Positions 1 to 10,200 of a stretch of 64,000 nucleotides of DNA are shown one piece after another; the first letter of the stretch is position 1, and every line of letters begins with the position of its first letter. Origin of the DNA: Vibrio gallaecicus (GTDB lineage: Bacteria; Pseudomonadota; Gammaproteobacteria; Enterobacterales; Vibrionaceae). The translations under genes were made by a program, and so were the position numbers. The notes beneath the pieces are model-generated. The model did not search any database. It was not told the origin of the DNA and saw only the letters and a program-made list of their open reading frames with translations. The stretch covers positions 62,001 through 126,000 of the forward strand of contig NZ_AP025490.1 of assembly GCF_024347495.1 (NCBI RefSeq). Direction: 5' to 3'.

Positions 1-344
1 TCCTCACGGTTCTCGGGTGTGCTATCTAGCGACAACAAGAGCCGAGTCATATTAATGCTGCGACTTGGCTTAGTGGACGAAAGGGTCGGGGTAATGACTT
101 GTTGAGCGGATAACGTTGTTAAAAGGTAGCCCGAGTTATCATTGCCGATGAAGAAACTGATGATGTCACCGGGGTTGTACTCAAAGGCTCCTTTATTAGT
201 GGTACCTGATAAATTAGAGCTAGTTTCGTAATACAAACCAGAGACTGGTGAATCAATAAAGTATCCAGTTTGAGTTTCTGGCTGTGCGCTGACTACGAAA
301 CTGGAAAAGCAGCTTAACGCTGCGAGTAAATAAAAAGCCTTCAT
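1..344 (-). CDS. Secreted protein of unknown function, 3' end outside window
   Basis: Reading leftward from the ATG at 342-344 gives an open frame of about 114 residues that runs off the window edge. It begins with a basic residue and a hydrophobic stretch (MKAFYLLAALSCFSSFVVSA) followed by QPET, a good type I signal peptide with cleavage after VSA. The mature part starts with a Gly/Ser/Thr/Asn-rich segment (SPVSGLYYETSSN, EYNPGDIISFFIG) typical of beta-rich secreted proteins. I do not recognise a family. It lies 89 bp downstream of a membrane kinase gene on the same strand, so co-transcription is possible, but the gap holds a tandem repeat. Confidence 0.6.
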   Translation of the reverse strand, partial: MKAFYLLAALSCFSSFVVSAQPETQTGYFIDSPVSGLYYETSSNLSGTTNKGAFEYNPGDIISFFIGNDNSGYLLTTLSAQQVITPTLSSTKPSRSINMTRLLLSLDSTPENRE

Positions 345-380
345 TATTATTCTTAAAATCCTTCTATTTAGGTGTTTAAT

Positions 381-436
381 AAAGCTATAAAGCTATAAAG
401 CTATAAAGCTATAAAGCTATAAAGCTATAAAGCTAT
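381..436. repeat. Seven perfect tandem copies of the 8-mer AAAGCTAT
   Basis: Seven exact head-to-tail copies of AAAGCTAT fill the gap between the kinase gene and the downstream secreted-protein gene. The kinase stop codon (433-435 on the minus strand) lies inside the last unit. A perfect 8-bp array of this kind is prone to slippage. Gain or loss of units would change only spacing here, since it lies outside both reading frames apart from the kinase stop. Confidence 0.95.
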
Positions 437-1764
437 GGTGTTGTGCAGCCTTCAGTGCAGTTCCTTTTCAGTACTTGCTTTTCCGGTGTAGGAGTTAGCA
501 TGGCTAGCAACATTTTCTGCTTGATGTCTTTCGGTATATTTGGATTAGATAAAATACGCCTACGAGTCAGTTCCAACATGCTGTTGACAGACATTTGGGC
601 AGAATCACTGCCTTTGGCATGGAAGAGCAAGCTGGTGACTTCATACATCATGTTTTCTGCAATCTGTTTTTCTTGTGCCAACTGCTGGTTTTGATAAATC
701 AGCATGCTAGAAAGTGTGGTGCCAGAAAGCAGCAACAAACAAGAAAGTGCACATTGAACTGGTCTGCGGCAGAAAAGCATTTTAGCCGTATAGAAAGGCA
801 AGTGTGCTTTTTGCGATATTGGTCGGCATGCTAATAGGCTTTCAATATCGAGGCGCATTTCTGCAACGGTTGAATAGCGATCTTTGATCTGGTGCTGTAT
901 TGCTTTATAGGTGATATGAGCAATGTCAGACGTTGGCTTCTCTATAGGGAATAGCAGGCTGAGAATTTTACCTAATGAATACACATCGCTTTGTTGAGTC
1001 AAATAGTCGCCAGCCATTTGTTCTGGACTCGCATAGGCTTTGCTGTATGCCGTGAGCAGGGTGTGTTTTGATTTACTCGACTGGCTGACTTTTTGAGTCA
1101 AGTTGAAGTCGAGTATTTTTGGTGATGTATTCGCATCAATGAGTATATTTTCAGGTTTCAAGTCAGCATGTAAGATCTGATTCTGATGAGCATGCTCAAT
1201 TGCTAAGCAAATATCTTTAAAGAGATTGAGCTTTTTATTCTGCGTGAGGGGTGTAGAGGCTAAGTACTGACATAAAGTCTGACCTTCAACACGCTCCATT
1301 ACAATATAGACTGAGCCTTCATAAACACCACCATCGAAAACTTTAGCGATGTAAGGGTGGTTTAAATGAGCTAACAGTTGAGCTTCATCAAAAAGCGACT
1401 TTTTACCCAGAACATGGGTTAATGCTGGCTGGATGAATTTAATGGCTAAGTCTTGCTCAAATGTTTTATCAGCACGGCTGGCGGCGTAAACAATCCCCAT
1501 CCCACCACGACCCAATTCATGAGTAATATGGTATTTATGAATAAGAGTATTGGTTAAGTCTAATTCGATACTCGTTGCTTGGTGCGCGTGAAAGCCGAGC
1601 AATTCGGTAAATTGCTCTGATTCTTTATTCACCGCAAGCAGTGGAGAAACTTGCTTGAAAAGCTCAGGTTGAAGTGATTTTAATTTTTTTAGATACACTT
1701 CTTTGTCTGAGACGGATAAATCCATGAGGTGATAAAAGACCTCTGTGGGACTTTGAGCTGACAT
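433..1764 (-). CDS. Membrane-anchored eukaryotic-like Ser/Thr protein kinase
   Basis: This 443-residue protein has a cytoplasmic kinase domain at about residues 77-315. It shows the glycine loop GRGGMGIVY, the AIKF lysine, the catalytic loop HADLKPEN, the metal site DFN in place of DFG, and an ASPEQ motif. One transmembrane segment follows at about 338-358, then a short external tail. The catalytic Asp, Lys and Asn are all kept, so it is probably active. The usual HRD is HAD, which makes it a non-RD kinase not expected to need activation-loop phosphorylation through that Arg. The first 75 residues are helical and unassigned. The substrate is unknown, and the only same-strand neighbour downstream is a secreted protein. 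Confidence 0.85.
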   Translation of the reverse strand: MSAQSPTEVFYHLMDLSVSDKEVYLKKLKSLQPELFKQVSPLLAVNKESEQFTELLGFHAHQATSIELDLTNTLIHKYHITHELGRGGMGIVYAASRADKTFEQDLAIKFIQPALTHVLGKKSLFDEAQLLAHLNHPYIAKVFDGGVYEGSVYIVMERVEGQTLCQYLASTPLTQNKKLNLFKDICLAIEHAHQNQILHADLKPENILIDANTSPKILDFNLTQKVSQSSKSKHTLLTAYSKAYASPEQMAGDYLTQQSDVYSLGKILSLLFPIEKPTSDIAHITYKAIQHQIKDRYSTVAEMRLDIESLLACRPISQKAHLPFYTAKMLFCRRPVQCALSCLLLLSGTTLSSMLIYQNQQLAQEKQIAENMMYEVTSLLFHAKGSDSAQMSVNSMLELTRRRILSNPNIPKDIKQKMLLAMLTPTPEKQVLKRNCTEGCTTP

Positions 1765-1850
1765 TGTTACTACTGATAATATTGTATTTATTAGTTTTGC
1801 ATTCTATAAGAAAGACGGCTCCATCTTGAAGATATTATTTAAATGAATAC

Positions 1851-1880
1851 AAAAAAACCCAGCATCAACTGGGTTTTTTA
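1851..1880 (-). terminator. Rho-independent terminator after gorA
   Basis: A stem AACCCAG/CTGGGTT with a six-base loop (1856-1875) is flanked by an A-run on one side and a T-run on the other. It could therefore act in both directions. It sits just after the glutathione reductase stop. Confidence 0.8.
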
Positions 1881-1896
1881 TAAAATTTATCAACAA

Positions 1897-3252
1897 TTAA
1901 CGCATTGTTACAAACTCTTCACTACCGGTTGGGTGAATCGCAACCACTGAATCGAAATCGGCTTTTGTTGCGCCCATCTTCATTGCAACACCAAAACCTT
2001 GGATCATTTCATCAACAGTAAAACCGATGCCGTGTAGACCAACAACCATTTCTTCTTCTCCAGCGCACACTAGCTTCATTTTACAAGGCTGACGGTGCTT
2101 CGTTACTGCTGTATACATAGCAGTAAAGCCAGAAGTGTAGACTTTGATATTGTCTTTGCCGTATTGCTCTTCAGCTTCTTGTGTCGTTAGACCAATGGTG
2201 CCGATAGGCGGGTGGCTAAATACAACCGTTGGAACTAAGTTGTAATCCATTTTCGCGTTGGTTTGACCGTTAAATAAACGCTCAGACAATTGACGACCCG
2301 CTTTAATCGCAACAGGAGTCAGCTCAATGCCGCCTTCCATGATGTCGCCAACACAGTAAATACCTTTCACGTTTGTTTCTTGGTATTCATTGACCTTAAT
2401 GTAGCCACGATCGTTCGTTTCAACACCTGTAGACGCAAGGTTAATTGCATCCGTTGCTGGGTGACGACCAATTGCCCAAATAAGTGTATCTACGTTTTGG
2501 CTTTCACCATTTTCTAGATGTAGAGTCAGGCTACCATCCGCTTCTTTTACCACTTCTTTTGGCACTGAGTGTGTGTGAAGTGTTGGACCTTCCGTATTCA
2601 TTACTTCTACTAACGTTTCTATGATCATAGGATCGAAGCTACGTAGTGGTGACTCTTTACGGCAGAAAAGGTGAGTTTCTGTACCTAGTGCGTGTAATAC
2701 ACCAGCAATCTCAACGGCAATGTAGCCTGCGCCAATAACAGCAACGCGCTTAGGTTGTTCCATTAGCTCAAAGAAGCCGTTTGAATCAATGCCGTGCTCT
2801 GCACCTGGAATGTTAGGGATAGTTGGGCGACCACCGACTGCAACGGTAATGTGATCAGCTGTGTATAGTTCGCCATTTACTTCTACTGTCTTCTCATCAA
2901 CGAACTTAGCAAACCCTTTGATTACGTTTACTTTGTTGTTACCAAGAACGCGATCGTAAGATTGGTGAATACGGCCAATGTACGCCTGGCGATTTTCGAT
3001 CATCTTGTTCCATTTGAACTCTTTAAGATCTACATCAAAGCCGTAATCTTCAGCGTAAAGGTTAATAGCTTCAGCGACTTGCGCGCCATGCCACATCACT
3101 TTCTTTGGTACGCAACCAACGTTTACACAAGTACCACCTAGGTCTTGAGCTTCAATTAGTGCCACTTTAGCGCCATGCATAGAAGCACGGTTTGCCGATG
3201 CAATACCGCCTGAACCGCCGCCAATACAAATGTAATCAAAATGAGTAGCCAT
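1897..3252 (-). CDS. gorA: Glutathione-disulfide reductase
   Basis: This FAD enzyme reduces glutathione disulfide with NADPH in the cytoplasm. The N-terminal FAD site GGGSGGIAS is followed by the redox-active disulfide [19 protein letters not shown] Rossmann motif [11 protein letters not shown] is in the middle. The C-terminal dimer domain carries [10 protein letters not shown], with the His-Pro and Glu of the active-site base pair. I chose the ATG at 3252 (MATHFDY, 451 residues) because GGAG lies six bases upstream and E. coli Gor starts at the equivalent point. The frame stays open four codons further. It is syntenic with gor-yhiR-prlC of E. coli. Confidence 0.97.
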   Translation of the reverse strand: MATHFDYICIGGGSGGIASANRASMHGAKVALIEAQDLGGTCVNVGCVPKKVMWHGAQVAEAINLYAEDYGFDVDLKEFKWNKMIENRQAYIGRIHQSYDRVLGNNKVNVIKGFAKFVDEKTVEVNGELYTADHITVAVGGRPTIPNIPGAEHGIDSNGFFELMEQPKRVAVIGAGYIAVEIAGVLHALGTETHLFCRKESPLRSFDPMIIETLVEVMNTEGPTLHTHSVPKEVVKEADGSLTLHLENGESQNVDTLIWAIGRHPATDAINLASTGVETNDRGYIKVNEYQETNVKGIYCVGDIMEGGIELTPVAIKAGRQLSERLFNGQTNAKMDYNLVPTVVFSHPPIGTIGLTTQEAEEQYGKDNIKVYTSGFTAMYTAVTKHRQPCKMKLVCAGEEEMVVGLHGIGFTVDEMIQGFGVAMKMGATKADFDSVVAIHPTGSEEFVTMR

Positions 3253-3446
3253 TACTTTCTCCAATTTTTATTGAGTGAGAGCGTTGCTTGGATTGCTAGC
3301 GTAACGATCTCAACATGAATTTGTTTTATTTATTTTATATGGAGGATAGATCGGTTGAACTCAATCTATCCTTAAAATTATTGTTCTTTTTGTGCGCAAT
3401 GAGAGGTTTCATTTCTCTTGGCAAAGTAGTGAACATTCAGGAATAT

Positions 3447-4301
3447 TTATTCTGGAACGATCCATTCCACTTTGAAATGACCGGTTGCCGGTGCAATTGC
3501 TTCTTTTAAAACCGGTAAAATTTCATTCATCTGGTTTTCTAACATCCAAGGTGGGTTAATGACGATCATGCCTGATGCTGTCATACCGCGCTCGTTAGTA
3601 TCAGGGGAAACACCGAGTTCAATTTGTAAGATTTTACGAATGCCTAACCCTTCTAACCCTTCAATCATGTCTTCAATATCACAACGGTTAACCACTGGGT
3701 ACCAAATAGCATAGATACCTGTTGCCCAACGTTTGTGACTTTGTGCAATGGCTGTCACGACATCTCGGTACTCTTTTGCAAGCTCGTATGGAGGGTCAAT
3801 CAGTACTAAACCGCGACGCTCTTTTGGAGGTAGGCTGCCCTTCAAACGTTGAAACCCATCTTCTTTGTAGATAGACACTTGACGGTCACGATGAAATTCT
3901 TGCTCTAGCAACGGGTGATCCGCTGGGTGAAGCTCGGTTAATACCATGCGATCTTGCTCGCGTAAATGAGCACGAGCCACACGTGGTGAACCCGGATAGA
4001 AACGTAACTTCTCACCGTTGTTTAGCGTTGAGATAGAATCTAGGTAGCTTTGTAACGCTTCTGGAAGGCCGTCTTGGTTTTCTTCATTCATCGACCAAAG
4101 GCGAGCAATACCTTGTTTGTATTCACCAGTCTTTTCAGACCATTCGTGCGTTAGGTCGTAGCGACCCACGCCTGAGTGAGTGTCGTGATAAACAAAAGGT
4201 TTATCTTTTTGCTTAAGTGAATTAAGAATAAGGCTTTGTACGATATGTTTAACCACATCCGCATGGTTGCCTGCGTGAAAACTGTGACGATAACTTAGCA
4301 A
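3447..4301 (-). CDS. rlmJ: 23S rRNA (adenine-2030-N6)-methyltransferase
   Basis: This 284-residue protein matches RlmJ (YhiR), the S-adenosylmethionine enzyme that makes m6A2030 in 23S rRNA. The N-terminus MLSYRHSFHAGNHADVVKH is the family signature, and the catalytic motif IV appears as LIDPPYE. The length is normal for the family. It is transcribed away from prlC, with about 160 bp between the two starts that must hold both promoters. No sign of damage. Confidence 0.97.
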   Translation of the reverse strand: MLSYRHSFHAGNHADVVKHIVQSLILNSLKQKDKPFVYHDTHSGVGRYDLTHEWSEKTGEYKQGIARLWSMNEENQDGLPEALQSYLDSISTLNNGEKLRFYPGSPRVARAHLREQDRMVLTELHPADHPLLEQEFHRDRQVSIYKEDGFQRLKGSLPPKERRGLVLIDPPYELAKEYRDVVTAIAQSHKRWATGIYAIWYPVVNRCDIEDMIEGLEGLGIRKILQIELGVSPDTNERGMTASGMIVINPPWMLENQMNEILPVLKEAIAPATGHFKVEWIVPE

Positions 4302-4462
4302 AATGATTTCTCGCTTAACTGAATGAACCGTGGAGTCTCATCAACTGGTACTCCAAACAAACTAATGTGAATGATTATACGCCACTATTGAAATTTGCAT
4401 AAGCTGCCTACATTTATTAGACGTATAAATGATAAAAAAGACGAAATTTAAAAGGATGCCTC

Positions 4463-6505
4463 ATGTCTAATCCATTACTGACTTTCACGGACTTACCTCC
4501 ATTTTCTAAAATTTTACCCGAGCACGTTAAGCCTGCTGTTGAGCAAGTGATTGCCGACTGCCGCAAAAAAATCGAACAAGTATTAGAAGGTAATACTTCG
4601 CCAACTTGGGACAACCTTGTTGCGCCAATTGATGAAGTAGATGATCGCCTAGGTCGAATTTGGTCACCAGTAAGCCACATGAATTCGGTAGTAAATAGCG
4701 ATGAATTACGTGATGCGTATGAAAGTTGCTTACCTATTCTTTCTGAATACGGTACATGGGTTGGCCAACACAAAGGCTTATTTGAAGCGTACAAATCGAT
4801 TAAAGCGAGTGATGAATTTGCGACGCTAACGCAAGCTCAGAAAAAGACAATTACCGATGCACTGCGTGATTTTGAATTATCAGGAATTGGTTTACCTGCT
4901 GATGAGCAATACCGTTACGGTGAAATCAGCAAGCGCATGTCTGAGCTAGGCTCTCAATTTTCAAACAATGTGCTGGATGCAACCATGGGTTGGAGTAAGC
5001 ATATTACTGATGTAGCTGAACTTGCAGGTATGCCTGAATCAGCACTTGCGGCAGCAAAAGCAACCGCTGAATCTAAAGAGTTAGAAGGTTACCTACTGAC
5101 GCTTGATATCCCTTCATATCTACCAGTCATGACTTACTGTGATAGCCAAGAATTACGTAGAGAGCTTTATGAAGCTTATGTAACTCGCGCTTCTGATCGT
5201 GGTCCAAATGCAGGTAAATGGGATAACTCAGAGTTGATCACTGAACAGCTAAAATTGCGCCATGAAATCGCGCGTATGCTTGGTTTCGCGACTTACAGCG
5301 AAAAGTCACTATCGACGAAAATGGCTGAAACATCGGATCAAGTTCTAGGCTTCCTGAACAACCTTGCAGTAAAAGCTAAGCCTCAAGGTGAGAAAGAAGT
5401 CGAAGAACTGCGTCAGTTTGCTGAAAAAGAATTTGGTGTCGCTAATCTTGAATTGTGGGATATCGCTTATTACAGCGAAAAGCAAAAGCAAAACTTGTTT
5501 GAAATTTCAGACGAAGAACTGCGCCCATACTTCCCAGAAGCAAAAGCAGTTTCAGGTTTGTTTGAAGTTCTGAGCCGTGTATTCGGTATGTCAGTAAAAG
5601 AACGCACAGACGTGGATACTTGGCACGAGTCGGTACGTTTCTTTGATATTTTTGATGCAACTGACACATTACGTGGCAGCTTCTACCTTGATCTGTATGC
5701 TCGTGAGCATAAGCGCGGTGGTGCGTGGATGGATGATTGCCGTGGTCGCCGTATTACGGAATCTGGTGAGCTGCAAACTCCGGTTGCTTACTTAACGTGT
5801 AACTTCAATAAACCTGTTGGTGATAAGCCAGCACTGTTTACGCATGATGAAGTCGTTACTTTGTTCCACGAGTTTGGTCATGGTATCCACCATATGCTGA
5901 CTCAAGTGGAAGCGGGCGCAGTAGCAGGAATTAACGGTGTACCTTGGGATGCCGTTGAACTGCCAAGTCAATTCCTAGAGAACTGGTGTTGGGAAGAAGA
6001 AGCACTGGCGTTCATTTCTGGTCATTTCGAAACAGGCGAAGCGCTACCAAAAGAAATGCTAGAGAAAATGCTGGCAGCGAAAAACTTCCAATCAGCGATG
6101 TTTATCTTACGTCAGTTAGAATTGGGCTTATTCGACTTCACTCTACACGCAGAATACGATCCTGAAATTGGCGCACGTGTTTTAGAAACTCTGCAAGATG
6201 TAAAAGCGAAAGTAGCGGTACTACCAAGTGTTGAATGGAACCGTTTCTCGCATAGCTTTGGGCATATCTTTGCTGGTGGCTACAGCGCAGGTTACTACAG
6301 CTACTTATGGGCTGAAGTTTTGTCGGCTGATGCATTCTCTGCATTTGAAGAAGAAGGTATTTTCAATGAAGCAACCGGTCAACGCTTCTTGAATAACATT
6401 CTTGAAATGGGTGGTAGTGAAGAACCAATGGAGCTATTCAAACGTTTCCGTGGTCGTGAGCCACAAATTGATGCGATGTTGCGTCACGCTGGTATTGAAG
6501 CGTAA
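4463..6505 (+). CDS. prlC: Oligopeptidase A, zinc metalloprotease
   Basis: This 680-residue cytoplasmic M3-family peptidase degrades short peptides, including cleaved signal peptides. The zinc site HEFGH is seen in TLFHEFGHGIHHM near residues 470-480, with a downstream Glu ligand region ELPSQFLENW. AAGG precedes the ATG by a few bases (aaaaggatgcctcatg). The gene order rlmJ / prlC / asnC agrees with Vibrio and in part with E. coli. It ends in a clear terminator, so it appears to be a single-gene unit. Confidence 0.97.
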   Translation: MSNPLLTFTDLPPFSKILPEHVKPAVEQVIADCRKKIEQVLEGNTSPTWDNLVAPIDEVDDRLGRIWSPVSHMNSVVNSDELRDAYESCLPILSEYGTWVGQHKGLFEAYKSIKASDEFATLTQAQKKTITDALRDFELSGIGLPADEQYRYGEISKRMSELGSQFSNNVLDATMGWSKHITDVAELAGMPESALAAAKATAESKELEGYLLTLDIPSYLPVMTYCDSQELRRELYEAYVTRASDRGPNAGKWDNSELITEQLKLRHEIARMLGFATYSEKSLSTKMAETSDQVLGFLNNLAVKAKPQGEKEVEELRQFAEKEFGVANLELWDIAYYSEKQKQNLFEISDEELRPYFPEAKAVSGLFEVLSRVFGMSVKERTDVDTWHESVRFFDIFDATDTLRGSFYLDLYAREHKRGGAWMDDCRGRRITESGELQTPVAYLTCNFNKPVGDKPALFTHDEVVTLFHEFGHGIHHMLTQVEAGAVAGINGVPWDAVELPSQFLENWCWEEEALAFISGHFETGEALPKEMLEKMLAAKNFQSAMFILRQLELGLFDFTLHAEYDPEIGARVLETLQDVKAKVAVLPSVEWNRFSHSFGHIFAGGYSAGYYSYLWAEVLSADAFSAFEEEGIFNEATGQRFLNNILEMGGSEEPMELFKRFRGREPQIDAMLRHAGIEA

Positions 6506-6524
6506 TTAAAACTGTATAAAGCAA

Positions 6525-6554
6525 AAGGCTGAACTTATGAGTTCAGCCTTTTTT
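6525..6554 (+). terminator. Terminator of prlC
   Basis: A perfect 10-bp stem AAGGCTGAAC/GTTCAGCCTT with a short loop is followed by a run of T, 20 bases after the prlC stop. Confidence 0.93.
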
Positions 6555-6676
6555 GTATGTGTCTATTTTTGCTTTATTGACCAAAAGCTTCATCCTTCTG
6601 AAACTCTATCGTGATGAATAAGCCTTCTCGTTGTGACTTAGCTTTATCGTTATTACCGAAAAATATCGCTAGAGAG

Positions 6677-7141
6677 CTAAGGGTTCACATTACGGTTAAT
6701 TGGGTTTTGCAGAGAAATCAGCGTCTCTGTGGATTGCACTTCATCAATCGCTTGTAGCTTATCTATCAATACAAATTGCAGCTCTTCAATCGACTTACAC
6801 ATCAGCTTCACAAAGATATTGTAAGCACCTGTTGTGTAATATGCCTCGACAACCTCATCCAATGCATTCAGCTTTTCAATGGCGGAATGGTAGTCTCGTG
6901 CGGCATTGAGGTTAATCCCAATGAAGCAACAAACGTCATAGCCCAGCTTTTTTGTGTTGACGACCACTTCCGTTTTTTCGATGACATCGGCGGCTTTCAT
7001 CTTTTCGATACGAACGTGAATGGTGGCAGGGCTAACATCAAATTGCTTTGCCATTTCTGCATAAGGGGTACGTGCGTCTTCCATCAGGGTTTTTAGAATA
7101 GCGCGATCCAGGTCATCTAAGCGGGCTGTTGTTGTCGACAT
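6677..7141 (-). CDS. asnC: AsnC, Lrp-family transcriptional regulator
   Basis: This 154-residue protein has an N-terminal helix-turn-helix (about residues 8-65, with SPATIHVRIEKM) and a C-terminal RAM effector domain (about 70-140). It is close to E. coli AsnC in length and sequence, including the C-terminal NPINR. AsnC senses asparagine and controls asparagine synthesis. The target asnA is not adjacent here. Its start lies about 100 bp from that of the divergent GGDEF-EAL gene, so the shared gap could hold an AsnC operator, but I see no clear site. Confidence 0.92.
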   Translation of the reverse strand: MSTTTARLDDLDRAILKTLMEDARTPYAEMAKQFDVSPATIHVRIEKMKAADVIEKTEVVVNTKKLGYDVCCFIGINLNAARDYHSAIEKLNALDEVVEAYYTTGAYNIFVKLMCKSIEELQFVLIDKLQAIDEVQSTETLISLQNPINRNVNP

Positions 7142-7239
7142 GCAAAGTCCTTGTACAGAGTGAAAAATGGTTAGCTAGAGTACATTTCATAGCCAAGGGT
7201 GATAATATTAACAGTATCTACATTGATAAGGTTAACTCA

Positions 7240-10200
7240 GTGCGCTTTTCGTTATTTATTCTCATGATGGTTTGCAGTTTTTTTGCTATTGCACAGCAGA
7301 AGGTAATCGCACAACCGAAAGAAATAGCACAACAGAAAGAAATGGCGAAACCGAAAGATGTTTTGGTTGTGCATTCGTATCATCAAGGCTTCTTCTGGAC
7401 CGATGGTTTTCAAGAGGGACTCTCAAAGCCGTTGAATGACGAAGGGATTTCTTATCGAGTTGTTTACCTAGATGCCAAGCGAGTGCAAAGCCAAGCGTAC
7501 TTAGAAAAAGTGTACCAGCTTTATAAATCAAAATTTTCTCATGAAGAATTCTCTGCAGTGGTGGTGAGCGATAATATTGCACTGCATTTAATGCAGCGTT
7601 TAGCTCCTGAGCTAAAAGGCACACCGGTAATTTTTGGGGGGATTAATGATTACTCACCAGAGATGCACAAAGACCTAAACGCGACAGGCGTCACCGAAGA
7701 TATCGATATCCTTAATAACCTAAATCTCATTCAACGCCTGCAAGCGTCTGTAGATACCGTTTATATTGTGTCTGACTACTCTGTGACAGGAGAAGCAGTG
7801 CGTGCCCAAGTTGATGGTTTCTTGGCTCAGAATCCTGAGTTTGATGACTTGGTTGAACACTTCACTCCTGATACTTACCAAGAGCTCATTCAGTTTGCAC
7901 AACGAAGCGACATGACAAATAGTGTGTTGTTTTGGGTGTATTACCGAGATAAAAATGGCTACATCAGTAGTGAAGATGATTGGCGCAAGCTAAACCAGTT
8001 AACGAATGTTCCTATCTATATGGTCCATGATTTAGGGTTAGGTTTTGGTGCTGTTGGTGGGGTTATCCAAAGTGGTTCATCTCAAGGTCGAGAAACCGGG
8101 GAAGTGTTAGTTGATGTATTAGCATCGCCAAATGAGCCACTTCCAAGAGCCAAATCCGGTTCTTCTGAAGTTAAGTTAGATCATCAACAACTTAACCGTT
8201 GGAATTTAGGTGCTGAAACTGAAGCGTCAGTAACATTATTGAATAAACCCGAGTCATTTATTGCCCGCTATCGAGATGAGATACGCACTATTGGTAGCGT
8301 GTTTCTATTGATGGCAATCGTAATTTTCATCTTGATCTATTATGTGAATCGCTTACGAATCAGCGAAAAAAACAGCCGAAAAAATCAATTACTTCTAGAA
8401 TCCATTTTTGATCAAAGCCTTCAGTTTATGGGGATTGTTGAACAGAATGGGGTGCTTGTGTCGAGTAATACACAACTGCATGAACTGCTTTATAACCAAG
8501 GCTATAAATTGGGTTCTCCTCTCTTTGAACATCAACATTGGGAAGACTCTGCGAGCCAAACGTTAAAAGACTATTTTGCTGCTGGCACACCACATTCAGC
8601 TCTTAGGTTTGAAGGGGAAGTATGGTGCCAAGACCGAGGTTCAATGGTGTTGGAAGTGTCGCTGAAGCCAATGCCAAATTCAGATTTAGAAGACGTTCAG
8701 TTTTTACTTGAAGCAAGGGATATCACTTCTCGTAAATTAACCGAAAATAAGTTGTTTCAGCGAGAGGCGAATTTGAAGCTGTACTACGACAAACAGCCTG
8801 TCATGATGATTACTCTAGATGGAAATAACCGAATTCAACAGGCGAACCAATTTGCTGAGCAATTATTGGGTTATCCACTCGATGAGTTATTAGGTCATCG
8901 CCCAAGAGAGTTCTATTTAGAAAAAAACGTAATGATTCCTCGCCAAGTCTTGTTGCTACCTCAGCAGTCTTTGAAAGGAGTATGGCGACGAGATATTCAA
9001 TATCGCCACGCAGATGGACACACTATTTGGATTCGTGAAAATATTCGCCCGTTAGTCGATTCGGACCAGCTGCTGATTGTTGGAGAAGACATCAGTGAAA
9101 CACATGCGCTGTCGGAGCAACTTGAATACCAAGCGCGTTATGATTTATTAACGAATACGTTTAATCGTAATCATTTCGAGCAAGAGCTTGAAAAAGCACT
9201 GAAAGAAGTCGCGAGTCATATGAGAACTCATGCGATGTTATTTCTCGATCTCGACCAACTGAAAGTATTGAATGACACCGCAGGGCATGAAGCCGGAGAT
9301 GCCGCCATTTTATTTTGCGCAGGGCTGCTTGAAGATGTCTTGCCTTATAACGCCATTTTAGCGCGTATGGGCGGGGATGAATTTGCCGTGTTACTTAAAG
9401 ATTGCACAGAACGAGATGCTATCAATGTCTGTCGCAGCATTATTTCGACGATGAGAGAAGCCCCATTCTTGTGGGATGACATTCGCCTAAATTTAACCAG
9501 TTCAATAGGTATTCGCTTAATTGATCATACGGCTTCTTCGCCACAAATGGTTCACGCACAAGCAGATGCGGCTTGTCATATCGCCAAAGAGGAAGGTCGT
9601 AATCGTTATAACCTTTATCATCAAGATGATGAGGATTTACGTCGTCGCCATTTAGAAATGGAATGTGTGAATTTGGTTCATGATGCATTGGCTCATGATC
9701 GTTTAGAGTTGTTTGCTCAGCGAATCCTGGGTCTAGATAGTGATCATGACAAGATGCACTTTGAAATCTTAGCTCGAATCAAAAACAGCAAAGGTGAATA
9801 CATTTCACCGGGGATCTTTGTACCAGCCTCTGAGCGCTATAACGTCGCACATAACATTGATCGCCAAGTAATAAAGCAAACCTTGCAATGGTTAGAAGAT
9901 AACTTTGAAACCTTTAATGACTTGGGGCTATGTTCAATTAATTTATCGGGTCACTCGATGGGGAACCAAGAATTCATTGATTTCTTTTTAGAAAGCTTGA
10001 AAACAACTAGGGTACCGAACTGTAAGATTTGCTTAGAAATTACTGAAACTGCCGCCATGAGTAATATGAATCAAGCCATTGAGTTTTTCACCAAAGTGAA
10101 AGAGCTTGGTTGTTTGATTGCATTAGATGACTTTGGTTCGGGTTTGTCTTCGTTTGGGTATTTGAAAAAATTGCCTGTCGACATTGTAAAAATTGATGGT

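Noticed and set aside
7129-7239. Longer start of the GGDEF-EAL gene
   Set aside because: It would overlap the divergent asnC start and hide the signal peptide inside the protein; GTG 7240 gives a proper signal peptide.
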